Shown in pieces: positions 46,020-57,181 of a DNA stretch of 64,000 nucleotides. The notes under the pieces were generated by a model. The model did no database searches, was not told the DNA's origin, and worked only from the letters and a program-made list of their open reading frames with translations. Each line of letters opens with the position of its first letter. Positions within the stretch are counted from its first letter, which is position 1. This DNA is from Cryptomeria japonica (Eukaryota > Streptophyta > Pinopsida > Cupressales > Cupressaceae), in contig NC_081413.1 in the NCBI RefSeq assembly GCF_030272615.1, positions 330,057,802-330,121,801 on the forward strand, in the 5' to 3' direction. The translations under genes and the position numbers were made by a program.

Positions 46020-46947
46020 TGTTGGAATCCAATAAAACTGAGAGGGGGGTAAATCATTGCTATACCGGAAGGATCAATTTTAGCCTTATTAAAAAATACA
46101 TACACCAACCGGTTACCGGTACATACAGAATTGAAAGAAGTAAAGCAACCAATAAGCCAATCACATAAATGAGAATCATAACACACAAAATTATACGTGG
46201 AAAACCTCAAAGAGGAAAAACCACGGTGGGATTTGTGACCCACAATATCAATCCACTTGCCATATGAGGAGATATTACAAAATATAAGGGGTCTGCACTT
46301 GTAGGAAGGCTTACAGACTAGAGCACACTGCTGAATCACAAATGAAGGCTCACTGACTACATATATATCCAAAATACAATCCAGAGAAGTGTTGAATTGC
46401 TAAGATAGCATCTTCTATGCCAGAATACAGTTTCGGTTTAAGCTCTATCTATTCCGGTCTGAAACCCTAAACCCTTTACTGGAATAACCCTTACATAAAT
46501 ATCCTCACATACATAATCTCTCTGATATATTTCGTATTGTATCACATTCACATATCCATCACCATTTCTATTTCAAAATGATCTAATCCAGCTGACCTAT
46601 ATATCCTATACAACTTATCATGCCTTATGTTGGCTTCCAACGATAATTACAATATCAAATTACATGTCGGCTAGATAACATAAATGCATGAATATAAAAA
46701 AAAAAAATTGATGCCGGATCCAAGAGATGTTAGCCTCCAATATCGATAACCTTATTCTAAACCAAGTTGGCCTGCATTGTCGGTAACCAAAGAAATCCTT
46801 TTGTCTTGCCGGTGCCAGTGTCGATGTAGTGTCTATGAAGTGTCTGTCGGTACACAACTGAATCAAAACATGAAGCCGGAACACAATATCATGTTTCCAT
46901 CAATGACAACATAGCGAAACCTACCAATTGAGTGTCAATTGCCAACA
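46020..46947 (-). repeat. Element A 5' LTR
   Basis: 928 bp with ends TGTTGGCAATTG/GGATTCCAACA on the minus strand. It is adjacent to the initiator-Met primer-binding site TGGTATCAGAGCC at 46017-46005. It is the only spacer between the two inverted arms formed by A and B. Confidence 0.92.
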
Positions 46948-47052
46948 AGGTTGTCATCTGTTCAAGCTAGGAGGAAGGAACTTTTGCAAAATCAGGATGA
47001 TGAAGAGAAAGATGTACTTAAGGAATAGTGTTAGAAGCCGAGTTAGGAAAAC

Positions 47053-47775
47053 ATGGTCATGAGAAATGAAATGCAATCTATAACCATGAGGATGTCTAAG
47101 GAGATTGAAGACTGGAGGACAAAGGAAGAAAATCTTGTTGTATCCCTGAAGAACAAATTTGAAGAATATGGTAGGTTGGTTCATGAGAATGATATGTTGA
47201 GAACTGATTTAGTACAATCTCAAAGTAATGAACAAGATCTTGAGAGACAAATGATAATTCTGAGAGATGATCTAACTACTGCAAGTCAGTATAAAGAAAA
47301 ATTCAAGATTAGTTTAGCACAACTAGATGAGTTACTGAAAAGACAAAGGCAGATTGGAGATTCCAATGGACTTGGATTTGAGAAAGGACAAAGTTTCGGT
47401 ACTGCTAATGAATATCAAAACCATAAGGCACCAGTAAGGAAGTTTAATGCTTATAAATTTAATGGTAGATGTTTTGTTTGCAATAAATTTGGTCACATGG
47501 CTAGGCAATGTAGAAACAGAGCAAATCAAAACCCTGATTCTGCTCCCGGTAAATGTTCTAAATGTAATAAGTATGGTCATAAGACAGAAGATTGCAAAAT
47601 GAATGTTAAATTCTATGCATGTGGAAAATTTGGACATATGGTTAATCAATGCAGGTCAAGCAATTTCATCGGTTTTAGCAAAGCAATTCAAAGAAACAAT
47701 GTTACATGTAATGAGGTTGGACATATTGCTAAATTCTATAGAAGCAGAAATCCACCTATTGGTAATGGAGGATAA
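47053..47775 (+). pseudogene. Gag-like zinc-knuckle region of element B (fossil)
   Basis: An open stretch of 240 codons. The first half (SKEIEDWRTKEENLVVSLKN, then QSNEQDLERQMIILRDD) is strongly helical and probably coiled coil. The second half has successive CCHC knuckles, including CFVCNKFGHMARQC and CSKCNKYGHKTEDC. Such knuckles bind nucleic acid and are typical of LTR-element nucleocapsids. The coiled-coil plus multi-knuckle layout without a recognisable capsid core is unusual. Confidence 0.75.
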
Positions 47776-48283
47776 AATGAGAAAGGGAAAGAGAAGGTAA
47801 ATGAAATCCGACAAGATCATATACAGAGATGGGCCAAGAAGACTGAAGAACAAACAACAGATGGGAATGCACTGGTTACTTATCTAGCAAAGGAGGTTGC
47901 TCCTGCACCGACATGTAGCTCAATCGGTAAATAAGGCAGATGCCTTAGGGGTAGGAAAAATTCATGAAGATGTTGCATATGCCCCGGGAAGAGGTTTTGG
48001 AAGATGTTCCAGACATTGGGGATGCTTATCCGACATGGAGATGTTTTGTTCGAGATCCGGTATCTTTCACCGTCAATCATTGATGTCAATGAAAGATTAG
48101 GGTTTTTCTTTTTCTTGGAGGATAAAAGGTCGAATTCACTTCATTTTTTAATTAACTTGCATTCAGAGTGATTCAGTGTGATTAAGAGCGACTAAGAATG
48201 ATCAAAGGTGATTCAAAGCAATCAGATTTCTTCTTGAGTGATTTCACCATCGACTGAAAGAGTTTGTTAGGGTTTCATCGAAA

Positions 48284-51200
48284 GTGATTACCAGGTATTT
48301 TTCTTTAATCATGGAAGTGGGATCATCATCTATTCCTATCTTTGTTGCAAATCTGACTTTTGTAGAGGTCAAAGACCATCCAAGGCCAACTTTCAAGCAA
48401 TATCCACATGTGGCTACCCTAAATGACTCGGTTGGAGCATTTTCCCGTGTTCCAGAGGGAGTTGTTTATGTTGAAGATGTTAGGGCATACATATATTGTC
48501 ACATTGAGGATTTTGGGATATCTGATATAAAGGGCATGTACATGAGCGGGCTTATGGGAGATTCTGGAAAGGTTAAACCAAAATACAAGCACATTGAAGA
48601 CCTAGGGTTTACCGACATTCTGGACATTTCAGAATTCGAAGATGAAATCATTAGGTATGTTTTGAGCAGAGTACATAGGGAGTTTATCTGGTTGGATAGA
48701 CCTTACAAGATCACCAAGGAAGCCATCAGGGCAATCACTGGTTTACCACAAGTTGGGCAATGTCTAGATAAGAAGGTTTCTAATGATTATGTCAACAAAA
48801 TCACTGGTGCAACATCAGATAGGAGATCTATGAAAATAAGCACTATTATCGACACAGACATTAGATTCGGTAGCATGATCATCGGTTATAAGGTAACTCA
48901 GTCAAACCGACTGAATTCTGTTTCTAGCTCCTGCATTTTCGTAGCTTACAAGATGATGAGAGAAAATGAGAAATTGGATCTATGCGGTTGGATGTTGGAT
49001 GAACTATTAATAAACCTAGGAAAGATTAAAGGTGAAAAGAAAGGAACTTTCTGGTATGGCAACTTAATTGTCTTCTTAATGCTATTTTTCATGAATGACA
49101 CTCCCAATTTTTGGAAGAGACAATGGGCATTTGATATCCCGGTAGGGAGACAATTGAAATAGTCAATTGCTAATTTAGGAAGTCAAAGAGATGATAAGGT
49201 ATGGGGATATTTTAAGGGATTCCAGAAGTATATGAAGTCTAGGGAAAGGGTTCCTAAGCATATTGTTGAAAAAAACTCAATCGACATATGCTTCATGGTG
49301 AAGAAGGATGAAACACTTATGGAAGCGATTAAGCCCTGAAAGATTTTGATTGAGGAAATGGGCTATGAAGTTGATGCACAGATCCTCGATGCTTATGCAA
49401 AGATCCTAATTTATGCACCTATTGATGAGGCTGAGAAACCTTGTGGTACTGCAAAACAAAAGACACAAGAGGTTGAAACAGAGTTAAACCAAAAGAAGAG
49501 AGAGAAAAGGGAAGGAAAGGCAAGCGAGTTTGTAGAAAAGGTTTCACTGGACATTAAAGAATTGATTGATGTTGTCTCGAAGAAAGGAAAGAAGAGGAAG
49601 GATCCAGATGTACACATTGAGCCTGTTACAATAGAGTCTGAATCTGAGGATGACACACCCTTGGCTTTCAAGAGGGTTATAAGGAAGAAAACAAAGGAAA
49701 CCAAGGTAGAAGCTAAAAAGCAACCGGTTAGAAGAGTTACATTCAAGTTACCGGTAGAGAAGTAAGCACCATAAGTAACACCTTCAGCTCCATCTGGTAC
49801 TGCAAAAAGGAAGAACAAGAATGACATTGATATAACAATTCAATCCGGTAACGTAACTATCATTCCACCAAAAGATTGTGTAGAATTAGTAGATGAAATA
49901 ACTAAGGATGACATGTTAAAGAATGTACATTTTTACTATGATCGTTTAGACAATGTTGAACAAAGAGAGGTAGAGGAAGCAATTTTGTTATATTTGGATA
50001 TTTACAAGAAAGCCTTGACAGAAATTGAAAACCAAGTACTGGCAGAACTGTATGATATGTTAGATGCTAGGAGAGTATCAGCAGTACAAGAAGACAAGAA
50101 TATTAAAATTCAAGAGTTGTTATTTGTTTGTGATTCTATTACTCCAGAGGAAATGGATAAGACACTTGAGGTTGCAGATAGAAAGGTCTTTAACAACAAA
50201 CATAGAATAACCAGTCTTATGCTAGGAAGGGTAAATGAGATAATAAAGGAGACCCAAAAGGCATGGGCTAAGTTCTTTGAAGAGAACAAAGGTTTCTTTA
50301 CTTCACCGGAATAAAAAATAGACACTACAGACACCCTGGTTGAAGGGAAAGGAAATGGTATTATGGGTACTTCACCCTCAATTGTGAAGAGCATTAAGAT
50401 AGTGAAAATCAAGCCCCCAGTAGATACAAATGTACAGTCAAATGTTGAGATATCGGAAAGTACAAAGAGTGAAAAGGTTGATATTGTACAAGATACTAAT
50501 ATTGAGGATAATAGTCCTCCAGATACAAATGTACATGTTGAGGTTACAGTTCCTATAGAGGAATCGACAGTTACAAAGACTGTACCAAGTGGCGAAGCCA
50601 CTGGTGCAAGTGAGGAAGCTATTAAGGTTAAATCATTAGAGGAGAAGCAAGGGGAATCTGGTAGGGAACTGGTAGTGGATCCATCATTGTTGTCAATTGA
50701 CACCTCATAGGTTGTAAAGAAAAACATAACTGAGATGAGTCCTCTTGAACTCATGATGATGGCTACACAGAAATTAATGAAGGAGGGATCTACAGATAAA
50801 GGGATTATTGATCAGTCTATCACTGTCTTGCACAGTCCCGGATTGTAAGTTTGACAACGAAGCGAGCCCATCCAACAAGCTTAAGACAATTACTGAGCAC
50901 ATTTTAAAGTATTTTCAATCCTTGCAGCAGATTTCAAACCGACAAGCACTGGAGAGGTTCATTCAGGCTAAAAGAGCTACATTTGATCAAGTAATTGAGT
51001 CTCAGAGGAAGAAGATTGATGAAAAGTTGAAATTAATAGACAATTCTTTGAAGCAGTGTACAAATATTTATAGGGTATGTTGTAACACATATATACTTAC
51101 AATTAGTGTGGATAAGAAGATTAAGGAATTTCAGGAGAAAATTGCAAGTATAGCTAATTCTTTTGATGGATTGAATTCATTGACTACATCCATTGATGGT

Positions 51201-51506
51201 CAAAGTTTGGTTTTGGAAGCCCAAATTTTTGTTCTTGAGAAAGAAAAAGATAAAATCATAAGAAGAGACATAAGTCTTTGAGGCTTGGTGAGTCATCGGT
51301 TGGATTCACTAAGTGTACATAAGAAGGAGTGCATGGATATGGTTGGAAAGCCCACATTGGCAGAGCTAAGTGAGAAAGAGTCATTTGCACATATACTAAA
51401 TGGACTTGTATCTACTTCTAACACTTTCAAAACTGGTTGGGATACTTATGTTGAGCTATTAGAGAAGGCTTATCCGGATATTTTCAAATTTGTTAAGCTC
51501 TGGTAA
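48284..51506 (+). pseudogene. Second ORF region of element B (unknown protein, fossil)
   Basis: A chain of open stretches in element order. An N-terminal globular part (48284-49162) has VVYVEDVRAYIYCHIEDFG, HIEDLGFTDILDI, EFIWLDRPYKITKEAIRAI and a Trp-rich FWKRQWAFDIPVGRQL. A Lys/Glu-rich part lies at 49346-49765, a helical part at 49913-50314, a Pro/Thr/Ser-rich linker at 50363-50710 and a coiled-coil-like C-terminus at 50808-51506 with AKRATFDQVIESQRKKID. It resembles no retrotransposon enzyme that I know. The same order occurs in element A, so it belongs to the family and is not a chance capture in one copy. Broken in several places. Confidence 0.65.
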
Positions 51507-51780
51507 TATACTTTTAGGATACTCATTGTACAGTTTTGGATCTTTGGCTTTATTTTTGAAATTTTGATGGCATTGATGTCAAAGGGAGAGTGATATAGAT
51601 GTGAAAAAGAATAGAAGGATTTGTATACATTAGGGGGAGTATGGAATAGTTTTGATTATAATCAGTGATGAATATTTAGCTTAGGGAGAGCAGGCAGGAT
51701 GAAACCAACAGATGAAACCGACAGATGAAACCTTGACCATTTTTCACATGAGTGTTGCCATCAATGCCAAAGGGGGAGAT

Positions 51781-52700
51781 TGTTGGCAATTGACACTCAA
51801 TTGGTTGGTTTCGTTATGTTGTCATTGATGGCAACATGGTATCTTGTTCCGACTTCATGTTTTGGTTTAGTTGTGTACCGACAGTCACTATAGCGGCACC
51901 GACATCGACAGGATAGAAGGATTTCTTTGGTTACCGACAATGCAAACTGACATGGTTTAGAATATGGCTATCGGTATTGGAGGCCGACATCTCTTGGATC
52001 CGGCATCGACAATTGATTTTGATATTAATGTATTTATGTTATCTGGCTGACATGTAATTTGATATTGTAATAATCTTTGTAAGCCAACATAAGGTGTGAT
52101 AAGTTGTATGGGGTATATAGGTCAGCTGGATTAGATCATTTTTTATATATAGGAGATTATGGAATATGTGGATGTGATCTGATGCAAAATATATCTGAGA
52201 GATCATGTATATGAGGATATTTATGTAAGGGTTATTCCGGTAAGGGTTTAGGGTTTGAGACCGGAACAACCAGAGCTTAATCAGAACTGTATTCTGCCAT
52301 ATTGGATGCTATGTTAGCAGTTTACTCATTTCTCTGGATTGAAGTCTAGATTTATATGTAGTCAGTGAGGCTCCTTTTGTGATTGAGCAGTGTTTTCTAG
52401 GCTGTAAGCCTTCCTGCAAGTGTAGGCCCCTTATATTTTCTAATATATCTTCATATGGCCAGTGGATTGATATTGTGGGTCACAAATCCCACCATGGGTT
52501 TTCCTCTTTAAGGTTTTCCATGTATAATTCTATGTGCTATGGTGTTAATTTATGTGATTGGCTATTGGTTGCTTTACTTATTTCAATTCTGTATGTGTCG
52601 GTATATCGGTTGGGGTATGCATGTTTTAATAAGGCTAAAATTGATCATTCCGATATAACACTGATTCATCCCCCCCTCTCAGTGTTATTGGATTCCAATA
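51781..52700 (+). repeat. Element B 3' LTR
   Basis: 920 bp starting TGTTGGCAATTGACAC right after the polypurine tract AAAGGGGGAGAT (51769-51780). It is followed by the TSD ACTAA. Confidence 0.92.
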
Positions 52701-52705
52701 ACTAA

Positions 52706-55019
52706 CATGTCAAAGAAAGGAATTCATGCATGGATTGATAGAACATGCAATAAGATTTTGATATGCTTATGAAGGTATTCAATATGTATCATATCCTTTC
52801 CATTTTATATTGGTTACATCCATGTGTGGTAGAATATGGTCTTTTAGAATAAAGTATTGGGATCATATTAATACAAAAGAGGTACTACATAAAAACAAAT
52901 CACACAAACTTAAAAATATTTTAAAATGGGTTTCTTTATGTATGATGAGAAGATGGTTGCCATCATAAATCAAAAGTAAAATTAATGGTATATCTATGGA
53001 GGAGGCATATTATATTAGACTGTAGCCCTTCTTGGAACATTAAATGAAAGATGAGTAATAAAAATGGGTGAGCATAATCCAAGTTTATAATTTTTGTATA
53101 GAATACATGAAGGAAAAAAAGTGTAGTTGTAGATGTCTTTTGTATGATATCCCCAAGCCTCGTTCTATTTATGTCATTTTTTATTATGGAAATATTTATA
53201 TCATGAGAGAATATTCCTAGAATTCATTTGTTTCTAACATCCTCGATGAAAATGTGAAGGATAATAATCATGAGAGAGAAAATTGTCTCATTGGGTAAAA
53301 CAAAAAATAAAAAAATAAATTGTAATTTATTCTAAGATAAAATATAAAAATTTGAAGGTTATGCATGAAACACACAATGAGATGCTCTATATCCTACAAA
53401 ATTTGTAGGGAAAAAAGTAACTCTCATGGAAGTACAATAGGATTCTCTCAAACAAATTAGTGAGTGCATTGCTTACATCTGAGTGAAGGATAACATGTCC
53501 TTCCTCCAAGTTTGTTGGTACTATTTTGCATTTCTCATCAAGAGTGGAAAAGTGTGTTCATACACTTCATCACAAGCATTATAAAGCTACAGGGTAAATA
53601 TTTCATTCATGTTGCAGATAAGCTAAATGATTAGTCATACTTCATTACCATTTATTTTGATTTCAAATCACATTATGTGACTAAATTATTCTTCAATGAG
53701 GTGTTTAGACTATAGGGGTTATCTACATTATCAATAATAGACATGGCATTCTTGCTAGTTTCTCTTGGCAAAAAATATTTAATTTGATAGGTGTTAAAGT
53801 CAATCCTAGCATAAGTTATTGATTACAAGTAGTTGTAAAAACCAAAAAATGAAAGTAGCTAGCAATAATTTTGCGGGAACATATTTCAAGAAAAAAGTTA
53901 GCATGAGTCAAGTAGTTTTACTTGGGAGAACTTGTCCACATCATCCAACATCTATCCCTTAGAATGAGAAAGTCAAGAATTTGATCCATCAAAAGATATC
54001 TAGTTCATTGGAGAAACCTACCTACAAGGGATGCATCCAGTGAAGAATTGTTCCTGTAAATAATGACATTATCAAAGTAGGTACCTTTTAGCCTACTTAT
54101 ATGAGTTTTATTCATACTAGTTAAGTCTTCACATAGGGACTTTTTTTCTTTTTTTCATTTCATGTGGTTGAGACACATGTACTCACCTCTTGAGACGCCT
54201 ATTGCATACACATGTTCACATGCTTCTCATATCAATATACAAGTGTTACACCTTTAGAGGGGTATTCTATTTGTTGGTTCCCAAATCTGCCAAACTTCTA
54301 GAGTATGCCACATTCTATGATCAAATTCAACAATTGATTTGACCAATGAATGGAATCAATCAAAATGATTAAACTTCTCCACACTTCAGGCTCTGCTATA
54401 CCTTGGTGGTTGTACCTTTTAACATCATCTTCAAACGACTTTCAAGGCAAAACATCTTGATAAATGTTCTAAGACACATTTCTTCGAGGCATTTTAACAA
54501 AGACTTTGCGTTCTTTGTTTACGCTCCATCTTTGAGACCGTTTTTCCTTGAGACATTCTTATGTGTTATCTTTGCTCCTACCTTTCACATCGATACTAAT
54601 ATTTGCGATCCCAACAATACAATAAAATTTTTCTTGGTAACGTTATGCATATCATTATTAAACCATGAAATGAATTAAATAACAAAATATTAAAATTGAA
54701 TTCAATATGACATTGTAAAACTATGTTGCATGTCGGGTCCCTTTTGTGGGCTTGCCTAAAAAAAAATTCAATCTGAAACAAATTTTATTTCTAATAAGCC
54801 TGAAACTAATCCAATTTGCCTCTTGAACAAAAGTGATAAAGTGGGTCGTCATCGAAATATGATCTTTGACACTTTTGCAATATGCTCAAAATAAGCCATG
54901 GGGCCTCCAAAATCGCCTTAAAAATCCAACCAGATATCAACCTAGAGCTCCAAGGGCTGATAGACATGATGACTGATAGTAAGAGAACTAAGTTTGACAA
55001 ATAGATTGACATGACACAA
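52706..55019. other. AT-rich decayed sequence, no gene seen
   Basis: No recognisable coding or terminal structure. An open frame at 54403-54678 has no family motifs. Parts around 52730-53000 may be the right flank of the older element into which B inserted. Confidence 0.4.
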
Positions 55020-55850
55020 TATAGATCCCAAAATATTAACGACCAAAGTTGCTTACTTCAACATTTCAAAAAACTGCTTAAGTCAGAACACACTTGAACC
55101 TTGCAAATTTCACACACTGAAAAAATATGAAACTTCATTTTGGGAGGCTGCCACTTGGCATGGGTGTTCATTAAGATACAATAAGAAAGTGTGTGAAAGG
55201 GATTCGAACCATACTCCATTTTATGTGCAAGATGTTAATCATCAAAGATGGCCCTTCTAAAACAAGCCTGAAAGTGCACATTCAAACCTCAACAAATCTT
55301 GTTTGCTTTTCACTTTGGAAAAATATCAAATCGAATGTTGAAGTTCTGCAATTGACCACAACAATAGATGAAATTTCAAAGAATCACTTGCATCAATTTA
55401 TTTCACTTGCATATCATCTTGCTTCAAAATATTAATGGTCAAAGTTAGCCTTCTGGAAAACTTATCATTGTGCACACATCAAATTTCAATAAACTGGATT
55501 TGGTTTTGATCAAGGAAAAATATCAAACAAAATGCTATATAGGAACAATTGCAAGGAATAATTCTCTTGACATGAAACTCAACCAGTTATGAAATATAAA
55601 CCTCCAAAGTTGACCATCTTGGCAAGCTTGATAATGTTCAGACAACAAACATTCACATGACACTCAAACTCGGTACCTTGAAAACACATCAAATTTGATT
55701 TTGAGGGACTGAGAATGGACAAGCACATTCACTGATGACATATAAACATGATCCCCATGTGGCTTTACATGACACTCATAATTTACCAAGATATGAATTT
55801 TTAAACTAGGCCACATAGGAAACTTTGCAAGTGTACACGTCTTGGTGTTG
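55020..55850. repeat. Degenerate ~200-bp tandem repeat
   Basis: Related blocks containing CAAAGTTGRCC, a GAAAACTTG-like word, CACACATCAAATTTCA and AAAAATATCAAA recur near 55035, 55237, 55436, 55608 and 55805, a spacing of about 170-200 bp. The units are strongly diverged, like an old satellite-type array. Confidence 0.55.
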
Positions 55851-56788
55851 CAACTGAATTTTCACATCATGGACACTACAAATTTTATTAAAAATTGGGT
55901 TGTTGACACTATCATTCACTCCTACTTCCTCCATCTTTCCTATTTATGCAAGCCATTCATTGTACACTTTTAACATTATTTTTTATATGATAGACATATC
56001 ATTATGCTTATTTTATTTCACTCATGGAAGATTATTTTATTGCTTTCAAATCTTGGCTTCTCCAACATTGTATCAAAGAATATGATTCCGTGAAATTCAT
56101 GTCTCAATTAATACTACAACTTTGTGGAGAGATTCTAGAAAACCCAGTTTGGTATCAAAGAAAGTTTTGGTTAAAATAAGTAAACCTAATCTCCAACAAG
56201 AATCTCATTAGGTTAAAATAAGTAAACCTAATCTTTGTTGAGGTCCTTACATAAAAATATCAAATACATTGTGCATATCATATCTACTTAACAACTATAG
56301 AAATTTAATATGTAATTGCACACCCAAATCAATTATTATGCATAAGTTTCCAATACATACCAAAAGTTGAAGCAAAGTAAAATAATCATCTTGATAATAT
56401 TATTCGATTATGACCATTATATTGGTACAACAATACATGAGTTAATAATTGATTAAAGTAATAACTCAGCAAAACCATATAGTTAACAAACATATCATTC
56501 AAATGAAAATAGTGAAGCCAAGAGAAAAAGTAGGAGAGATAATAATAAAAAATGTAATTAGTCATATATCACAAATCACTAAGTTTCAAATTTTTTCTTC
56601 AAAAAATTATGATTTTTTAATAAATTTATGTCAACATTCTTTTATTAATTTTTTCTTGCATTAGCATTAAAAAAAATGTTTAAAAATCATCAAAATCGCA
56701 AGTGTTCATTTGTTACAATATTTTTTACCATTTTAGTTGATTTTAACTTTGACAAGCATTTTTTGTCAACATAGTACTATGTTTGAAG
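55851..56788. other. AT-rich stretch, no gene seen
   Basis: Non-coding by appearance. It includes a 24-bp direct duplication (GGTTAAAATAAGTAAACCTA at about 56168 and 56212) separated by about 20 bp, and a very AT-rich tract at 56540-56700. Confidence 0.5.
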
Positions 56789-56872
56789 TTTTTGATTAAG
56801 GGAAAGAAGGTTTTGAAGGGCCCCTAAAACCCTTTACATCAGAATACAAAATAGATATAGCATTGAAAGCCC

Positions 56873-56888
56873 AACAAGATAGAACAAC
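56873..56888. repeat. Left TSD of the full-length LINE
   Basis: AACAAGATAGAACAAC matches AACAAGATAGAGCAAC at 63236-63251 with one mismatch over 16 bp. This defines both ends of the LINE between them. Confidence 0.88.
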
Positions 56889-57181
56889 GGAGAAGAGACA
56901 AGGTTTCGAGGATGGCTCTGTGTGTGCATGGATGTCATGCTAGGGCCGAACTGCCCTAGCCTGTGATTTGCGCTTTGCTTGCTTCATCCCAGGGGGGGAG
57001 TTCTTGCTTGCTGGGGGTCGATTTTTGCTTGCCCATGGTCAGGTTTTTTGGGTTGCCGCAGGGTTTTTTTGCAACCCTTTTCTATTTCTTCTGCTCTGGG
57101 TTGTCATTGGGGTTTGTGGGGTTTTGGGGTTGGTTTTCCTGCCCCTTTTATTTTTCTTCTTCTGGTATTTTCTCTGGATCC

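Larger units (their letters stand above)
40031..46947 (-). mobile_element. Pol-less LTR element A, inserted head-on into element B
   Basis: Element A is a minus-strand LTR element of the same family as B: 3' LTR 40031-40977, 5' LTR 46020-46947, primer-binding site 46017-46005, polypurine tract just right of 40977. TSDs are AGGCT (40026-40030) and AGGTT (46948-46952). The uninterrupted version of this spot can be read in A itself, where the equivalent sequence contains a single AGGCT. Its internal 5.0 kb carries the same two coding regions as B and again no pol genes. LTRs differ by about 7% by eye. Broken, with several breaks. Confidence 0.92.
38916..52700 (+). mobile_element. Pol-less LTR element B, host of element A; TSD ACTAA
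   Basis: Element B is a plus-strand LTR element with LTRs at 38916-39832 and 51781-52700, an initiator-Met primer-binding site at 39835, a polypurine tract just before 51781, and a perfect TSD ACTAA (38911-38915 and 52701-52705). Its internal region is 39833-40030 plus 46948-51780, about 5.0 kb once the nested element A is set aside. It codes for a zinc-knuckle gag-like region and a second unrecognised ORF region; no protease, integrase or reverse transcriptase is seen. LTRs differ by about 9% by eye, more than those of A, which fits B being older. Broken, with several breaks. Confidence 0.9.

Noticed and set aside
47915-47935. tRNA A-box-like TAGCTCAATCGG
   Set aside because: No matching B box follows. 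It lies between the two coding regions of element B.
54403-54678. 91-codon plus-strand frame
   Set aside because: No family motif, no supporting context and AT-rich surroundings; chance is sufficient.
55198-55212. B-box-like GGTTCGAATCC on the minus strand, a possible tRNA or SINE
   Set aside because: No A box or tRNA-like fold lies at the right distance, and it falls inside the degenerate 200-bp repeat.
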